Assembly (NCBI GenBank): GCA_012728125.1
Contig: JAAYFT010000139.1
Coordinates: forward strand, 1 to 47,786
Direction of reading: 5' to 3'
DNA: 47,786 nt
Origin: Tissierellia bacterium
GTDB lineage: Bacteria; Bacillota; Clostridia; Tissierellales; Tissierellaceae
Positions within the stretch are counted from its first letter, which is position 1. Every line of letters begins with the position of its first letter. Below, piece by piece: positions 1 through 8,011 of the stretch. The position numbers and the translations under genes are program-made. The notes beneath the pieces are model-generated. The model was not told the origin of the DNA and made no database searches. It saw nothing but the letters and a program-made list of their open reading frames with translations.

Positions 1-252
1 AAAAAAAACCTTCATCCCAAAGGACGAAAGTTTACTTCCGCGGTACCACCTTAATTGCTAATAGCCAACTCAAACACACATCAATGTGCCTCACAGATAA
101 CGGTGTGAATCCGTCTAAGTCTACTTTCCTTTGGATTTCGGTTAGAAACTCCGGGATGTTCTTCAATATAAGTTTCGTATCGATGTCTCACTATCATCGA
201 CTCCCTGTGACTACCTCTTATATCTACTCTTCCCATCAACGTTTATATACTT
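1..252 (-). ncRNA. T-box leader (tRNA-sensing riboswitch), gene outside window
   Basis: On the minus strand the conserved T-box core AAGGTGGTACCGCG is present at 52-39. It is followed by a terminator hairpin (9-bp stem, 30-22 with 17-9, loop TTTG) and a run of eight U at 8-1. The 5' part has Stem I features: the AGAGTA motif near 226-232, paired arms ATATAAG/CTTATAT, and a distal hairpin (TCGATG/CATCGA). The regulated gene lies to the left of the window and is presumably an aminoacyl-tRNA synthetase or an amino acid biosynthesis or transport gene. The base after TGG in the core is T, so the partner tRNA should have discriminator A. The specifier loop 3' strand reads TGAAGAACATC and I cannot fix the codon by eye. 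Fifth-to-third boundaries are approximate. Confidence 0.93.
9..30 (-). terminator. Rho-independent terminator of the T-box leader
   Basis: The minus-strand hairpin CTTTCGTCC-TTTG-GGATGAAGG has nine pairs, two of them G-U, and runs straight into eight T. It competes with the antiterminator formed by the T-box core at 39-52. Confidence 0.9.
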
Positions 253-259
253 TTATCTA

Positions 260-288
260 ATTATATTTATTTCAATCCCTATTGTCAA
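260..288 (-). promoter_or_regulatory. Consensus sigma-A promoter for the T-box transcript
   Basis: TTGACA (288-283) and TATAAT (265-260) are separated by exactly 17 bp on the minus strand, a perfect match to both boxes. The -35 box lies inside the last codons of rarA, so the promoter is built into the rarA 3' end. Transcription should start near 253, at the beginning of the T-box leader. Confidence 0.9.
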
Positions 289-1597
289 CTAATTTACTTA
301 ATCTTTTTTTAATTTCCCTTTCATATCCATGGTCAGTTGGTTCATAATATTTTTTGCCAACAAATTCATCGGGCAAGTATTGTTGCTGTATATATCCCTC
401 TTCATAATCATGGGGATATTTATAACCAATTCCATGACCTAAAGCCTTAGCACCTGGATAAGATCCATCCCTTAAATGACTTGGTACCTTTCCTATACTC
501 TTTGTTTCAACATCTGCTAAGGCTTGATTTATTCCCTTATAAGCTGCATTGCTTTTAGGGGCAGTAGCTATATACACAGCTGCCTGGGCTAAGGGTATTC
601 TTCCCTCAGGCATGCCTATTATGTTAACAGCATTAAAGGCAGATACAGCTATATTTAAGGCATTTGGATCAGCATTTCCCACATCCTCAGATGCACATAT
701 GATAATTCTCCTTGCTATGAACTTGGGATCTTCACCAGCATTTATCATTTTTGCCAACCAGTATAAGGTAGCATCAGGGTCTGACCCCCTCATGCTCTTA
801 ATAAAAGCGGATATGGTATCGTAATGTTCATCTCCACCCTTATCGTATTTAGGTGTTTTTATTTGAATTGATGCTTTTATTGTATCCAAATCAATTTCTA
901 TTATTCCATTATCATCTGCTGGAGTTGAAAGAACTCCTATTTCTAAGGAGTTTAAAACCGTTCTTCCATCTCCTTCTCCTATGGTAATTAGATAATCTAT
1001 AGCTTCCTCTGTAATATTTATCTTTAAGTTTCCTAAACCCTTTTCTTTATCACTTAAGGCATTATTTACTAACTTCCTCAGATGATCCTTAGATAAGGGC
1101 TCGAGCCTTAATACCATAACCCTAGATAACAGGGCCTTATTAACTTCAAAGTATGGATTTTCAGTTGTTGCACCTATTAATATAATAATGCCCCTCTCTA
1201 CAAAGGGAAGTAATGCATCTTGTTGGGATTTATTAAATCTATGGATTTCATCAATAAACAATATAGTTCTTTTATTGTAAACCTTTAAATTTTCTTCTGC
1301 CCTATTCATTACTTCTCTAATATCCTTAACTCCTGAGGTTACAGCAGATAATTTCTCAAATACCATATTAGTACTATTGGCTATAATCATGGCTAGGGTA
1401 GTCTTGCCAGTACCTGGAGGACCGTAAAATATCATTGAAGTTATCCTATCAGCCTTGATTATTCTATTTAAAAACTTACCCTTGCCTACTATATGTTCTT
1501 GACCAACAAATTCTTCTAAATTTGTAGGTCTCATCCTATCAGCCAAGGGAGCATTTCTCTTTAGTTTTTCCTCAAATTTGAATGTGAACAAATCCAT
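272..1597 (-). CDS. rarA: Replication-associated recombination protein A (RarA/MgsA), AAA+ ATPase
   Basis: This 441-residue protein is a cytosolic clamp-loader-like AAA+ ATPase that in known members acts at stalled replication forks together with SSB and RecA. Walker A GPPGTGKTT is at about residues 59-67 and Walker B with the DEIHRF motif at about 112-121. The sensor region GATTENPYFEVNKALLSR and the long C-terminal helical tetramerisation domain ending in the PxQYLPDE region are also visible. Length is normal for the family. The ATG is preceded by AAGGTGATTA. The gene seems to be transcribed alone: a weak promoter lies at 1715-1743 and the next transcript starts from a promoter embedded in its 3' end. 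The identification is secure; its role in this organism is inferred from the family. Confidence 0.96.
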   Translation of the reverse strand: MDLFTFKFEEKLKRNAPLADRMRPTNLEEFVGQEHIVGKGKFLNRIIKADRITSMIFYGPPGTGKTTLAMIIANSTNMVFEKLSAVTSGVKDIREVMNRAEENLKVYNKRTILFIDEIHRFNKSQQDALLPFVERGIIILIGATTENPYFEVNKALLSRVMVLRLEPLSKDHLRKLVNNALSDKEKGLGNLKINITEEAIDYLITIGEGDGRTVLNSLEIGVLSTPADDNGIIEIDLDTIKASIQIKTPKYDKGGDEHYDTISAFIKSMRGSDPDATLYWLAKMINAGEDPKFIARRIIICASEDVGNADPNALNIAVSAFNAVNIIGMPEGRIPLAQAAVYIATAPKSNAAYKGINQALADVETKSIGKVPSHLRDGSYPGAKALGHGIGYKYPHDYEEGYIQQQYLPDEFVGKKYYEPTDHGYEREIKKRLSKLVDNRD

Positions 1598-1714
1598 TTA
1601 ATCACCTTATCTATTTTTTTATAACTCATGAAAAAACCTACCTAATCATTTTAAATAAAATACTATACTTCATAAGTTTCAAAATATACTTCGAATAAAG
1701 CTTATTTAATATTA

Positions 1715-1743
1715 ATACTATATTAATCCCTTCAAATAGTCAA
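1715..1743 (-). promoter_or_regulatory. Candidate sigma-A promoter of rarA
   Basis: TTGACT (1743-1738), a 17-bp spacer and TAGTAT (1720-1715) lie about 115 bp upstream of the rarA start. The -10 box matches only four of six positions, so this is a moderate call. The rest of 1598-1792 is AT-rich with no further gene. Confidence 0.45.
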
Positions 1744-1761
1744 TTTTGTTTTCATCCTATA

Positions 1762-1794
1762 GTAAAATAAAGCCAGATTATCTGGCTTTATTTT
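1762..1794 (-). terminator. Terminator after the M20D amidohydrolase gene
   Basis: A symmetric hairpin, AAATAAAGCCAGA / TCTGGCTTTATTT around an AT loop, directly overlaps the stop codon of the 1793-2953 gene. It is followed on the minus strand by a T-rich stretch. Because it is symmetric it could work in both directions. Confidence 0.8.
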
Positions 1795-2953
1795 AAAATG
1801 CATTAAATTCTTCTTTTATTCTATTTAAAAGCTCCTTATCTGTAATCACCTGAACTCCGGTATTTACCAAGGCATTAATTGTGATTTTCATATTTTTATA
1901 TGCTAAATCAGTTAAGGTAGCATCTCTGAACTCCTTTGTATGGGCAGGTATACTTTCATCTTCACATATTCCAAAGTAGGGATGAATAGCAGGACAAACA
2001 TGGCTTACATTGCCCATGTCAAGGGAGCCAAAGGAATCTCTTGTTTTATCATAATCTTTTATTCCTTGAATTTCTAGGCTTTTATTATATACTTCTGATA
2101 GGGTTTCATTTGTCACTAAATCATCATATTTAAGCTCATAGTTGGTTATTTCCAGGCTTGCTCCAGTAGCCAAGGCTGCACCCTTAGCACAATTCTTTAC
2201 CTTTTCAGATAGTTCATTTAAATATGCCTTAGTAGTAGCCCTTACATAGAACTGAGCAACGGCTAATTCGGGAACTATGTTTGCTGCTTTTCCCCCTTCC
2301 GTAATAACCCCATGGATTCTAGCAGTGGGTAAAATATGTTCCCTTAGGGCATTAATGCTATTAAAAGTCATTATAACAGCATCTAGGGCATTAATGCCTT
2401 TTTCCGGATCCGCTGCAGCATGGGCAGCTTTCCCTCTAAAAGTAAACTGTATAGGTTCTAAGGCTAGTGATGTACCACTTTTGTAATATGAAGCTGCAGG
2501 ATGTGCTAACATGGCTACATCTATATCATCAAAGGCATTTTTCTCGACCATTATTACCTTTGCACCACTGGTTTCTTCAGCAGGTGTACCAAAAACTACT
2601 ACTGTACCACCTATTTCATCGATTAAATGTTTTAACACAATGCCAGCTCCTGTACTTGTTGTCCCCAACATATTATGGCCACAACCATGACCAATTCCAG
2701 GTAGAGCATCGTATTCTGACAAATATGCTATCTTTGGGCCTGGTTTTTTACCCTCATAATAGGCTTTAAATCCTGTTTTTATACCAAGATACTCTTCTTC
2801 AACTTGAAAACCATATTTTTTTAACAGTTCTTTATGGGCTTTAGAAGATTTATGCTCTTCATACCCAAGTTCAGGGTTATGGTAAATGTATTCATTTAAT
2901 TCCTTCAAATCCTCAAATACCCTATTTGTGATTTCCTTGATCCTATTAATCAT
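1793..2953 (-). CDS. M20D-family amidohydrolase (AbgB-like metallohydrolase)
   Basis: This 386-residue cytosolic enzyme resembles the p-aminobenzoyl-glutamate hydrolase subunit B / aminoacylase branch of peptidase family M20. Such enzymes hydrolyse N-acyl or peptide bonds of small amino acid conjugates. The M20D metal motif GHGCGHN puts Cys91 and His93 in place, Glu126-Glu127 lie in GTPAEETSG, a later His is in LAHPAA, and the last metal His is in IPAHTKEF. The bacterial dimerisation (lid) domain lies between about 165 and 280. The ATG follows GGGGGAATAAA. It is the last gene of a set of acyl-amino-acid enzymes, 16 bp after the D-aminoacylase-like gene, and ends in a terminator. The exact substrate cannot be read from the sequence. 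Confidence 0.88.
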   Translation of the reverse strand: MINRIKEITNRVFEDLKELNEYIYHNPELGYEEHKSSKAHKELLKKYGFQVEEEYLGIKTGFKAYYEGKKPGPKIAYLSEYDALPGIGHGCGHNMLGTTSTGAGIVLKHLIDEIGGTVVVFGTPAEETSGAKVIMVEKNAFDDIDVAMLAHPAASYYKSGTSLALEPIQFTFRGKAAHAAADPEKGINALDAVIMTFNSINALREHILPTARIHGVITEGGKAANIVPELAVAQFYVRATTKAYLNELSEKVKNCAKGAALATGASLEITNYELKYDDLVTNETLSEVYNKSLEIQGIKDYDKTRDSFGSLDMGNVSHVCPAIHPYFGICEDESIPAHTKEFRDATLTDLAYKNMKITINALVNTGVQVITDKELLNRIKEEFNAF

Positions 2954-2969
2954 TTTATTCCCCCTAACT

Positions 2970-4334
2970 TTACTGATGTCTTCTGATGGCCTTGCCTAAC
3001 CTACTATTCAATATATTGCCCTTTTCTAAGGCAATCTTACCATCTATTATAACATATTCTACACCTAAAGGTTTTTTCGTTGGATCACTAAAAGTTGCAC
3101 AGTCTATAATCTTTTCATAATCGAATATTACAATATCTCCATCAAAACCTTCTTTAATCTCACCCTTGCTTTTTAGCTTCAACCTCTCAGCAGGTAGTTT
3201 TGTCATTTTCTTTAATTGGTCAATTAGATCCAGTTTCCCTTCATCCCTTACATACTTGCCTATTACCCTAGGAAAAGTTCCTGCTGCCCTAGGATGACCT
3301 TGGCCTTTATTTAATAGTCCATCGCTGGCAACATATACAAAAGGTTCCTTTAAAGCTTCTATAACTTCATCTTCATTCATTACAAAGGCTACAGCCAACA
3401 TATCAGGATATTCTTCCCTAACCTTTTTAAATATTTCTTCTGTACACACCACATTTCTATAAGGTTCCTCAGTTAATAGAATGGCATCATAACTCTTATT
3501 CCAATTTTCAAAACAACCATCATCAAAAACAGAACTGCCAATTCTTGTACAAAAGGCATCATAGGGATAACAGTCAGCCCTTACATCTATTCCCTTGTCT
3601 ATTGCTTCTTTAATTAAATCTAAAGCTTCTCTCATCTGCCCCATGGCAACGCAAGAACCTAAGTGAGAAATTTGCATCGGAAGTCCTGATATTTCTGAAA
3701 TCTTTATTAATTCTTTAACTGAAGCTATGCCTTCCTTTGCATCTTTTCTATAATGGGCTGAAAGTAATACATCATACTCCTTAATAGAGCTAGAAATTTC
3801 TATAATTTCTTCAAAGGATATACCTGGAGAATATTCAATACCAAAGGATAAGCCTACAACCCCATGTTTTTCTATGTCTTCTTTTATAAAATTGATGATT
3901 TTAGCTATTTCTTCCTTAGTAGCCTCTCTATACCTGTCTATTCCTAGTTTATTTCTATAGAAGTTATGTCCGGTAAATAGCATATAATTCACTGGAGCCC
4001 CATTGCTATCTACAAAATTTAAGAAGTCTTCTACTGATTGTCTAGTATTTCCGCAGTTGCCACCTACACAAGTTGTTACTCCCATGTGTAACATTTTATT
4101 TGCAATATCATAATCATCTCCATCAGTAGTATTACCAATTAATTCTTCATGCATATGGATATCAATGAAACCTGGAGCCACTATTTTGCCTAAGGCATCG
4201 ATTATTACCTTACCATTACTAAGATTATCCCCAGTAACAGCAATCTTTCCATCTTTGATTCCAAGGTCTTTTACTATCAGGTCATGTCTGTCAAAATCAG
4301 CTATAAGTCCATGTTTAATTATAATATCGTACAT
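2970..4334 (-). CDS. D-aminoacylase-like amidohydrolase (N-acyl-D-amino-acid deacylase family)
   Basis: This is a 454-residue metal-dependent amidohydrolase. All residues expected of the D-aminoacylase family are visible: His60-x-His62 in DIHMHEE, the bridging Cys94 in GGNCGN, His194 in SAHYR, His224 in QISHLG and Asp338 in ASDGL. The family removes the acyl group from N-acyl-D-amino acids, and related members are dihydroorotase-like or hydantoinase-like. I placed the start at the ATG at 4334, seven bases after GGAGGTGG. An upstream in-frame TTG at 4352 would precede the ribosome site and is unlikely. Its neighbours are two M20 hydrolases, a YfcC carrier and an IclR regulator, which suggests a catabolic deacylation role. 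A D-amino acid substrate is inferred from the family only. Confidence 0.85.
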   Translation of the reverse strand: MYDIIIKHGLIADFDRHDLIVKDLGIKDGKIAVTGDNLSNGKVIIDALGKIVAPGFIDIHMHEELIGNTTDGDDYDIANKMLHMGVTTCVGGNCGNTRQSVEDFLNFVDSNGAPVNYMLFTGHNFYRNKLGIDRYREATKEEIAKIINFIKEDIEKHGVVGLSFGIEYSPGISFEEIIEISSSIKEYDVLLSAHYRKDAKEGIASVKELIKISEISGLPMQISHLGSCVAMGQMREALDLIKEAIDKGIDVRADCYPYDAFCTRIGSSVFDDGCFENWNKSYDAILLTEEPYRNVVCTEEIFKKVREEYPDMLAVAFVMNEDEVIEALKEPFVYVASDGLLNKGQGHPRAAGTFPRVIGKYVRDEGKLDLIDQLKKMTKLPAERLKLKSKGEIKEGFDGDIVIFDYEKIIDCATFSDPTKKPLGVEYVIIDGKIALEKGNILNSRLGKAIRRHQ

Positions 4335-4435
4335 ACTAAGTCCACCTCCCAATATAAAAAATTCATTGAAAAATTAATTAAGTAATCCATTTAAAGAATA
4401 TGTACTTTGAAGTTTCATCTTCACCTTGATTGTTT

Positions 4436-4463
4436 TAATTAGTCCTCAAAACTGTACTAATTA
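4436..4463. promoter_or_regulatory. Inverted repeat, possible operator upstream of the D-aminoacylase-like gene
   Basis: TAATTAGT (4436-4443) and ACTAATTA (4456-4463) form perfect 8-bp arms with a 12-bp spacer, about 100 bp upstream of the amidohydrolase start. No clear -35/-10 pair was found in the same 165-bp gap. It could be a binding site for the IclR-family regulator of this cluster or for another regulator. Confidence 0.35.
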
Positions 4464-4481
4464 TTCCATATTACACTCCAT

Positions 4482-4516
4482 ATATAATAGGCAGAAGATA
4501 TTTCTGCCTATTATAT
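4482..4516 (-). terminator. Hairpin at the end of the M20 deacylase gene
   Basis: The arms ATATAATAGGCAGA and TCTGCCTATTATAT pair perfectly over 14 bp around a 6-base loop, one base past the stop codon of the 4518-5711 gene. No clean T-run follows on the minus strand, so it may be a weak terminator or a message-stabilising hairpin that partly separates the two halves of the cluster. Confidence 0.55.
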
Positions 4517-4517
4517 A

Positions 4518-5711
4518 TTATAAATATATTTCACAAAATTCTTCAACAATCTTACCATAGATTTCCACATAATCTACTAAGTGTTTAATTGATATCCTTT
4601 CGTCTTTTGTATGTGAATAAGCAATGTCTCCTGGACCTGTAATTACTGTCGGGATATTTCCAAAGTGGGATAACAATGCTGCATCAGTCCAACCTCTTCT
4701 CCTAGTAATTTCAGGTTCCCGATTTATGACTTTTCTTATGGCATTTTTAGTTGCTAAAACTATAGGGTCCTCTGGAGGAGTCATTAAGTATAAATGGTCC
4801 AGGGTTAAAAAATTATTTTCCATCCTAATTAATTCTGCATCAAATTGACTGTCTTCTAACTTTAATTCATCAATAAGCTCCTGAAATTCATTAAATACTG
4901 ATTCAACACTTTCTCCAGGAATGTACCTTCTATCAATTTGTATTGAACACCAATCTGCCACTGTACTAGGCTGACTGCCACCTTCAATCCTGCCAAAATT
5001 TAAGATGGAAGGACCCATATACTCATTATATCTCCCTCCTAATTTAGGAATTAATCTTTCTTCTATTCTTGTAATCAACTTTGCAGCTTTAGAGATAGCA
5101 TTTATTCCCAAGTGAGGAACTCCCCCATGGGCTGCCTTACCCCTAATCTTTATTTCTATCCATTCTAGCCCCCTATGGCCTATGGCATATTCATAGTTAG
5201 ATGGTTCTCCTACAATAGCTCCATCAGCCTTAATACCTGACTTTACTAAGGCTTCAGTTCCATCGCTCTGTTCTTCTTCTCCTAAAACTCCAGCAAAAAC
5301 TATGTTTCCTTTCATCTTAAACTTTGATCTCTTTATAGCTAACATTGCTATTAGCATCGAGGCTATAGGTCCCTTCATATCAGAAGTCCCTCTACCCCAA
5401 ATATATCCGTCCTTAATTTCTGCACTAAATGGCTCTATTACCATATTATAAGGTGGAACTGTATCCATATGTCCGTTAAACATTAAGGTTTTTCCAGTTC
5501 CGTTGCCTTTTAAATATGCAATTACATTTTTTCTCGGCCCATCTACCTCTTGGTATTCAACTTCTAAGCCATTGTTTATACAGAAGTTATAAATGTATTC
5601 TGCCACTTCTTTTTCCCTATTCTCCACATCCTTATGGCTTGGTATTCTAACCAAATCTTGGGTTAATTTTACCACTTCCTCCTCAGTGTAGAACTTCTTT
5701 AAGTCTATCAT
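4518..5711 (-). CDS. M20-family deacylase (ArgE/DapE type)
   Basis: This 397-residue cytosolic zinc hydrolase belongs to the ArgE/DapE/carboxypeptidase G2 branch. The di-metal site is complete: His81 and Asp83 in NGHMDTVPP, Asp111 in GRGTSDMKG, catalytic Glu145-Glu146 in GEEEQ, Glu169 in VGEPS and a C-terminal His in AYSHTKDE. The family cleaves N-acyl groups from amino acids or short peptides. It is unlikely to be biosynthetic ArgE or DapE because no arginine or lysine synthesis genes are nearby. It follows a YfcC-type carrier by 19 bp in an IclR-controlled set, so a catabolic deacylase is the better reading. The ATG is preceded by AGGGAGGTGAAGT. Confidence 0.88.
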   Translation of the reverse strand: MIDLKKFYTEEEVVKLTQDLVRIPSHKDVENREKEVAEYIYNFCINNGLEVEYQEVDGPRKNVIAYLKGNGTGKTLMFNGHMDTVPPYNMVIEPFSAEIKDGYIWGRGTSDMKGPIASMLIAMLAIKRSKFKMKGNIVFAGVLGEEEQSDGTEALVKSGIKADGAIVGEPSNYEYAIGHRGLEWIEIKIRGKAAHGGVPHLGINAISKAAKLITRIEERLIPKLGGRYNEYMGPSILNFGRIEGGSQPSTVADWCSIQIDRRYIPGESVESVFNEFQELIDELKLEDSQFDAELIRMENNFLTLDHLYLMTPPEDPIVLATKNAIRKVINREPEITRRRGWTDAALLSHFGNIPTVITGPGDIAYSHTKDERISIKHLVDYVEIYGKIVEEFCEIYL

Positions 5712-5730
5712 ACTTCACCTCCCTATATAA

Positions 5731-6954
5731 TTAGAAAGGTCCGTATGTTATTGCATTAGCTATAATTAGAAATGCCATACCTGTACCAATCCATATTAAC
5801 ATTAGGGGCCAAATGAATTTAAACCATTTCTCATATGGAACGTTACCCATAGATAAGTATCCCATCAAGACTGCTGAAGTAGGAATTATTGAGTTTGTAA
5901 ATCCATCTCCAAATTGGAATGCCATAACTGCAGTTTGTCTAGTAATGCCCAATAGGTCAGATAAAGGAACCATAATTGGCATAGTAGCTGAAGCTTGCCC
6001 ACTTCCAGAAGGGATAAAGAAGTTTATTATTATTTGCACTATATACATACCTATTACTGATAGTGCCCTAGGTAAGGCTTTTATAGCATTTGCTAAACCA
6101 TATACTACTGTATCTATAATAAGTCCATCAGTCATAACTATTAAAATTCCACGGGCTACACCTACAACTAAGGCTCCAAAGGCAATCGACTTAGCACCTA
6201 CTACAAATTCACTGGCAATCTTACTAGGTCCTAAACCTCCAATTAAGCCACTAATGATACCCATGGCTAGGAAAGTTGATCCTATTTCTACAATGTACCA
6301 ACCGTGTTTAAATACACCGGTAATTATTACTGCAAAACCTGCAACAACTGTTAGTAGTATAATTTTATGTCTAGCATTCATTTCAGGTATATTAGATAGG
6401 TCTATTCTACTTCCCTTCTCTGCCATTTCCAATTCTGCAACTATACTTTTACTTGGGTCATTTTTGACTTTTTCTGAGTATTTAATTACATATATTGCTG
6501 TAATAATAAGAAGTACTACAAAAACTATGGTTTCTTCTGCCATACCAAAGGTTGCTCCACCTAGGCCAAATATTATCATAAATATTGGGATCATTAAGTT
6601 TTCCTTACCACTTAATTTTTTTGCTAAAATGCCTATACCAGCTTCAATAGTACCAGTGGCAGTTATTATTTGGAATGAGCCACCTACAACAAAAATGAAG
6701 AAGATTATCTGTGAGGCAGCCTCCATTCCCTTAGGAACAGCTTGAATTATGTCGAATGGTTTTACAGGATTTTGCTCAACATAATGAAAAGATTCTGCAT
6801 CTACAACGGTCCTATTTGTATTTGGGTCCACAACTCTGTCAAATTCCCCTGCTGGAATTACATAGGTTAATAAAGACATAATGATTATGACTGAAAATAG
6901 AATTACGTAAGTGTGGGGCACTCTGATCCTTTTCTTTTTTAAACTTTTTTCCAT
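5731..6954 (-). CDS. YfcC-family membrane carrier
   Basis: This 407-residue integral membrane protein has about ten to twelve hydrophobic segments. Its start is typical of the YfcC/DcuC-like family: a short basic tail (KSLKKKRIRVPHTY), a first membrane helix and then YVIPAGEFDR. The central GSGQASATMPIMVPLSDLLG and the later QFGDGFTNSIIPTSA segments are family hallmarks of the ion transporter superfamily. Members are annotated as carriers of C4-dicarboxylates, basic amino acids or peptides, but few have been tested. It is somewhat shorter than many relatives (about 450-500 residues), mostly in the central cytoplasmic loop. The position between iclR and an M20 deacylase suggests that it imports the substrate of those hydrolases. 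The ATG follows GGGAGGG. Confidence 0.87.
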   Translation of the reverse strand: MEKSLKKKRIRVPHTYVILFSVIIIMSLLTYVIPAGEFDRVVDPNTNRTVVDAESFHYVEQNPVKPFDIIQAVPKGMEAASQIIFFIFVVGGSFQIITATGTIEAGIGILAKKLSGKENLMIPIFMIIFGLGGATFGMAEETIVFVVLLIITAIYVIKYSEKVKNDPSKSIVAELEMAEKGSRIDLSNIPEMNARHKIILLTVVAGFAVIITGVFKHGWYIVEIGSTFLAMGIISGLIGGLGPSKIASEFVVGAKSIAFGALVVGVARGILIVMTDGLIIDTVVYGLANAIKALPRALSVIGMYIVQIIINFFIPSGSGQASATMPIMVPLSDLLGITRQTAVMAFQFGDGFTNSIIPTSAVLMGYLSMGNVPYEKWFKFIWPLMLIWIGTGMAFLIIANAITYGPF

Positions 6955-7009
6955 TAAAAACCCTCCCTATTTTTTGTAATGGTTATGTAATTATTCTGTC
7001 ACCACCCTG

Positions 7010-7765
7010 TTAAAGATTTAAGCTGTTGATTCTTTCAGCATAGGCCTTTAGTCTTTCTAATATAGCTTCCTTTTCTGAGTCATTTACAGTTCCTTTTATG
7101 TACTTTGCTGCAATACAGGCTGTAACTTTGTTATTGAGATTTCTAACTGGTACACCTATGCCGACAATCCCTTTCATATTTTCCTCATCACTAAAAGCAA
7201 AACCTTGTTGTCTTATGTTTGAATATTCCTCTAATAGTTTTTTTGGATCAGTAATTGTATTTGGCCCTCTTTTTTCTAAGTCAGCGGAATATACTATTTC
7301 TTCTAATTTTTCATAGGGTTCATAGTATGCCATTATACATTTTCCATAAGCCCCACAGTGAATAGGATAGTATGTCCCCACTTTAAATCCTATTTCCACA
7401 GGTTGATGACTTTCTAACTCAAAAATACTCAAAATCTTATCCTCTACTAAAATCGCATAACCAATTGATAGCTTTATTTCCTTGGCCAATTCCTCTAATA
7501 TGGACTTTATTTGCTCCATGTGGGTTTGGCTGTATAAAAATGCAGACCCAATTTGAAAGGCTCTAGCCCCTATGGCGTACTTTCTAGAGTTAGGGCTTTG
7601 ATAAACTACCTTGTTTTCCATTAGGATATTTAATATTCTATGTACTGTGCTCCTATTAATATTTAATTCTCTACTAATGTCTAAAGCAGTTTTTCCATAG
7701 GGATAGGATGATAAGCTCTCTAATATCATGAAAGCCTTGTCTATTGATGATTGATTTTTTTTCAT
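7010..7765 (-). CDS. IclR-family transcriptional regulator
   Basis: The 251-residue protein has an N-terminal winged helix-turn-helix (about residues 5-70, with the recognition part LDISRELNINRSTVHRILN). It is followed by an IclR effector-binding domain (about 80-250) with the typical GAYGKCIMAY and GIVGIGVPVRN stretches. Regulators of this family usually repress or activate an adjacent catabolic operon in response to a small metabolite. It lies 55 bp upstream of the YfcC carrier gene in the same direction, so it is probably co-transcribed and self-regulated. A pair of direct repeats lies just upstream of its start (7782-7816). The ATG follows CTGGAGGAG. The ligand is unknown and is probably the substrate or product of the linked hydrolases. 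Confidence 0.92.
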   Translation of the reverse strand: MKKNQSSIDKAFMILESLSSYPYGKTALDISRELNINRSTVHRILNILMENKVVYQSPNSRKYAIGARAFQIGSAFLYSQTHMEQIKSILEELAKEIKLSIGYAILVEDKILSIFELESHQPVEIGFKVGTYYPIHCGAYGKCIMAYYEPYEKLEEIVYSADLEKRGPNTITDPKKLLEEYSNIRQQGFAFSDEENMKGIVGIGVPVRNLNNKVTACIAAKYIKGTVNDSEKEAILERLKAYAERINSLNL

Positions 7766-7781
7766 TTTTCTCCTCCAGTAT

Positions 7782-7816
7782 GTTCATTATGCTGACACGT
7801 GTTTATTTATCTGACA
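7782..7816 (-). promoter_or_regulatory. Direct repeats, possible IclR operator
   Basis: On the minus strand TGTCAGATAAATAAAC (7816-7801) and TGTCAGCATAATGAAC (7797-7782) match at 12 of 16 positions and are 19 bp apart. They sit between a possible -10 region (TATAAAAT) and the iclR ribosome site, a fitting place for autoregulation. This is an inference from position only. Confidence 0.4.
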
Positions 7817-7899
7817 TATTTTATATTCTACATATATTCTTTAAGTCCTTCCATAATTCGAAAATAATTTATTAAATTTTCTTAATATTTTAAATATAC

Positions 7900-7936
7900 A
7901 AAAACCTCCTCTGCTTTTAAGCTTAGGAAGTTTTTG
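7900..7936. terminator. Imperfect AT-rich hairpin in the iclR/FUSC gap
   Basis: AAAAACCTCC and GGAAGTTTTT pair with one mismatch around a 16-base interior. The A-run and T-run on its two sides could make it a weak bidirectional terminator. The rest of the gap between 7766 and 8011 holds no gene. Confidence 0.35.
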
Positions 7937-7985
7937 AGAATCATCGGGGAAAGTCATTTTTAAATAGAATTGGATTTACATTTAA

Positions 7986-8011
7986 AAACACCTAACTTTT
8001 GTTAGGTGTTT
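7986..8011 (-). terminator. Terminator after the FUSC-family gene
   Basis: The 11-bp stem AAACACCTAAC / GTTAGGTGTTT with a TTTT loop on the plus strand abuts the stop codon of the 8012-8560 gene. It is followed on the minus strand by TTTTTAAA. Confidence 0.88.

Noticed and set aside
1-252. Leader considered as alanine-specific because it could precede alaS
   Set aside because: No GCN codon is visible in the specifier loop region; the gene downstream is outside the window, so no amino acid was assigned.
4334-4352. Upstream start codon for the D-aminoacylase-like gene, giving six extra residues
   Set aside because: The extra codons consist of the ribosome site itself (GGAGGTGG); translation should start at the ATG at 4334.
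5813-6745. Long plus-strand open frame of about 310 codons opposite the YfcC carrier gene
   Set aside because: It is the antisense of a membrane protein gene whose codon use avoids stops on the other strand. It has low-complexity Ile/Pro/Thr sequence, no ribosome site and no recognisable domain.
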